Shown one piece after another: positions 32,578 through 33,246 of a stretch of 33,246 nt of DNA. The stretch's first letter is position 1, and the number at the start of each line of letters is the position of its first letter. Source of the stretch: CAZSAK01 sp964605155. Lineage in GTDB: Bacteria; Pseudomonadota; Gammaproteobacteria; SZUA-140. The stretch is taken from the NCBI GenBank assembly GCA_964605155.1, contig CAZSAK010000025.1, positions 1-33,246 of the forward strand, in the 5' to 3' direction. The notes beneath the pieces are model-generated. The model saw only the letters and a program-made list of their open reading frames with translations, searched no databases and was not told where the DNA came from. The position numbers and the translations under genes were made by a program.

Positions 32578-33246
32578 TCAGATATTACAGCGATTGTGAT
32601 GCCTAGATTCTAATTTATTGACGTAATATATCAAGACACTGTATATCAATATCCATATAATAAGAAGCCCCAATTGTGACCTCCCATCTACTCTGATGGC
32701 CAAAATCGCAGATATACTGCAAAGGATCATTAATAAATATTCCCATAATACCGTACGTCGATGCCCCCATCCCAATTGGACCAGCCTTTGATAATAATGT
32801 GATTTATGCGCTATCCATATCTTTTCGCCTTTAAATAGACGACGAAATAGGGTTAATGATGCATCAATTATAAAAGGGGAAAATATTAGAACAGCGATCC
32901 ACAATGGAAATATCCCTTCACGACTTGCCCATAAAGAAAAGGCTGCCACCAGGAATCCCAAGGTAGATGATCCAACATCACCCATGAATATCTTCGCTGG
33001 AGGAAAATTAAAAATCAGAAACCCTAGAGCGGATACTGCAATGACCAGAGACATGGCAGCATATAAGGATTCACCCATCCTCAACCCCAAGATAGCGAAG
33101 GTAATAAATCCAATGACCGTCATCCCGGCCGCAAAGCCATCCATTCCATCCATAAAGTTATATAAATTAATCAGCCATACTACATATAGGAGTAAAAAGA
33201 CTACACTTACCTCCACAGGCCATTCCCATTGCCATAAAGGCAAAAC
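32578..33246 (-). CDS. Glycosyl-1-phosphate transferase, WecA/WbpL family (partial)
   Basis: The 5' part lies beyond the window; about 222 C-terminal residues are seen. The protein is a polytopic membrane enzyme that moves a HexNAc-1-phosphate from a UDP-sugar to undecaprenyl phosphate, the first step of O-antigen or related glycan synthesis. Marks are NLYNFMDGMDGFAAG, the Asp-rich IFMGDVGSSTLGF, and the cytoplasmic AHKSHYYQRL close to the HxHHxxQ-type motif. Several hydrophobic helices surround them. The DNA is clearly richer in A and T than the rest of the window, as is common in O-antigen loci. A 61-nt gap separates it from the WbpM-type gene. WbpL-like is more likely than MraY. Confidence 0.9.
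   Translation of the reverse strand, partial: VLPLWQWEWPVEVSVVFLLLYVVWLINLYNFMDGMDGFAAGMTVIGFITFAILGLRMGESLYAAMSLVIAVSALGFLIFNFPPAKIFMGDVGSSTLGFLVAAFSLWASREGIFPLWIAVLIFSPFIIDASLTLFRRLFKGEKIWIAHKSHYYQRLVQLGWGHRRTVLWEYLLMILCSISAILAIRVDGRSQLGLLIIWILIYSVLIYYVNKLESRHHNRCNI

Overview
The window looks like chromosome of a free-living or symbiotic gammaproteobacterium with roughly balanced base composition. The clues are the order thrS-infC-rpmI-rplT-pheS-pheT-ihfA-merR-tRNA-Pro, the pairing of uvrB with an aspartate-type aminotransferase, and the mfd / csiV / methylthioinosine phosphorylase / nagZ neighbourhood, all of which resemble Pseudomonas-like and Chromatiales-like genomes. I cannot name the genus. 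I saw no insertion sequence, prophage, CRISPR array or rRNA gene. Almost all of it is dense, well-conserved housekeeping sequence.

Layout. From 52 to about 9700 everything is on the minus strand: uvrB, tRNA-Val(GAC), a terminator, then the translation operon thrS, infC (AUC start), rpmI, rplT, an attenuator-like terminator, pheS, pheT, ihfA, a MerR-type regulator and tRNA-Pro(GGG). An aminotransferase gene (9814-10995, plus) converges on a small unknown gene. tRNA-Asn(GTT) is divergent from the plus-strand pair smrA-mfd, with overlapping -35 elements. Peptide deformylase (minus) is divergent from csiV (plus).

From 29539 down to 17551 a long minus-strand gene train follows: cysM, a PolB-like 3'-5' exonuclease, rlmD, a CYTH triphosphatase-like gene, a family 5 peptide-binding lipoprotein, a signal-less YkuD (L,D-transpeptidase fold) protein, two Dpp/Opp-type permeases, nagZ, an MscS-type channel, a dihaem peroxidase, hpt and a methylthioinosine phosphorylase. 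The right end (29761-33246, minus) is the edge of a surface-polysaccharide locus: galU, a WbpM/CapD-type sugar dehydratase and a truncated WecA/WbpL-type glycosyl-1-phosphate transferase.

The genes group into working units. One makes and controls translation factors and Phe/Thr-tRNA synthetases. One pairs methylthioinosine phosphorylase with hypoxanthine phosphoribosyltransferase, so the base released by the first is the substrate of the second. The most interesting unit is peptide-binding protein + cytoplasmic YkuD enzyme + two permeases + NagZ. I infer that it is a compact peptidoglycan-recycling locus that imports wall peptides, trims them with an ElsL-like L,D-carboxypeptidase and removes GlcNAc from anhydro-muropeptides; no transporter ATPase is encoded beside it. 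Regulatory points worth attention are a Phe-rich small frame overlapping the pheS attenuator, a nearly leaderless thrS, and the overlapping tRNA-Asn/smrA promoters.
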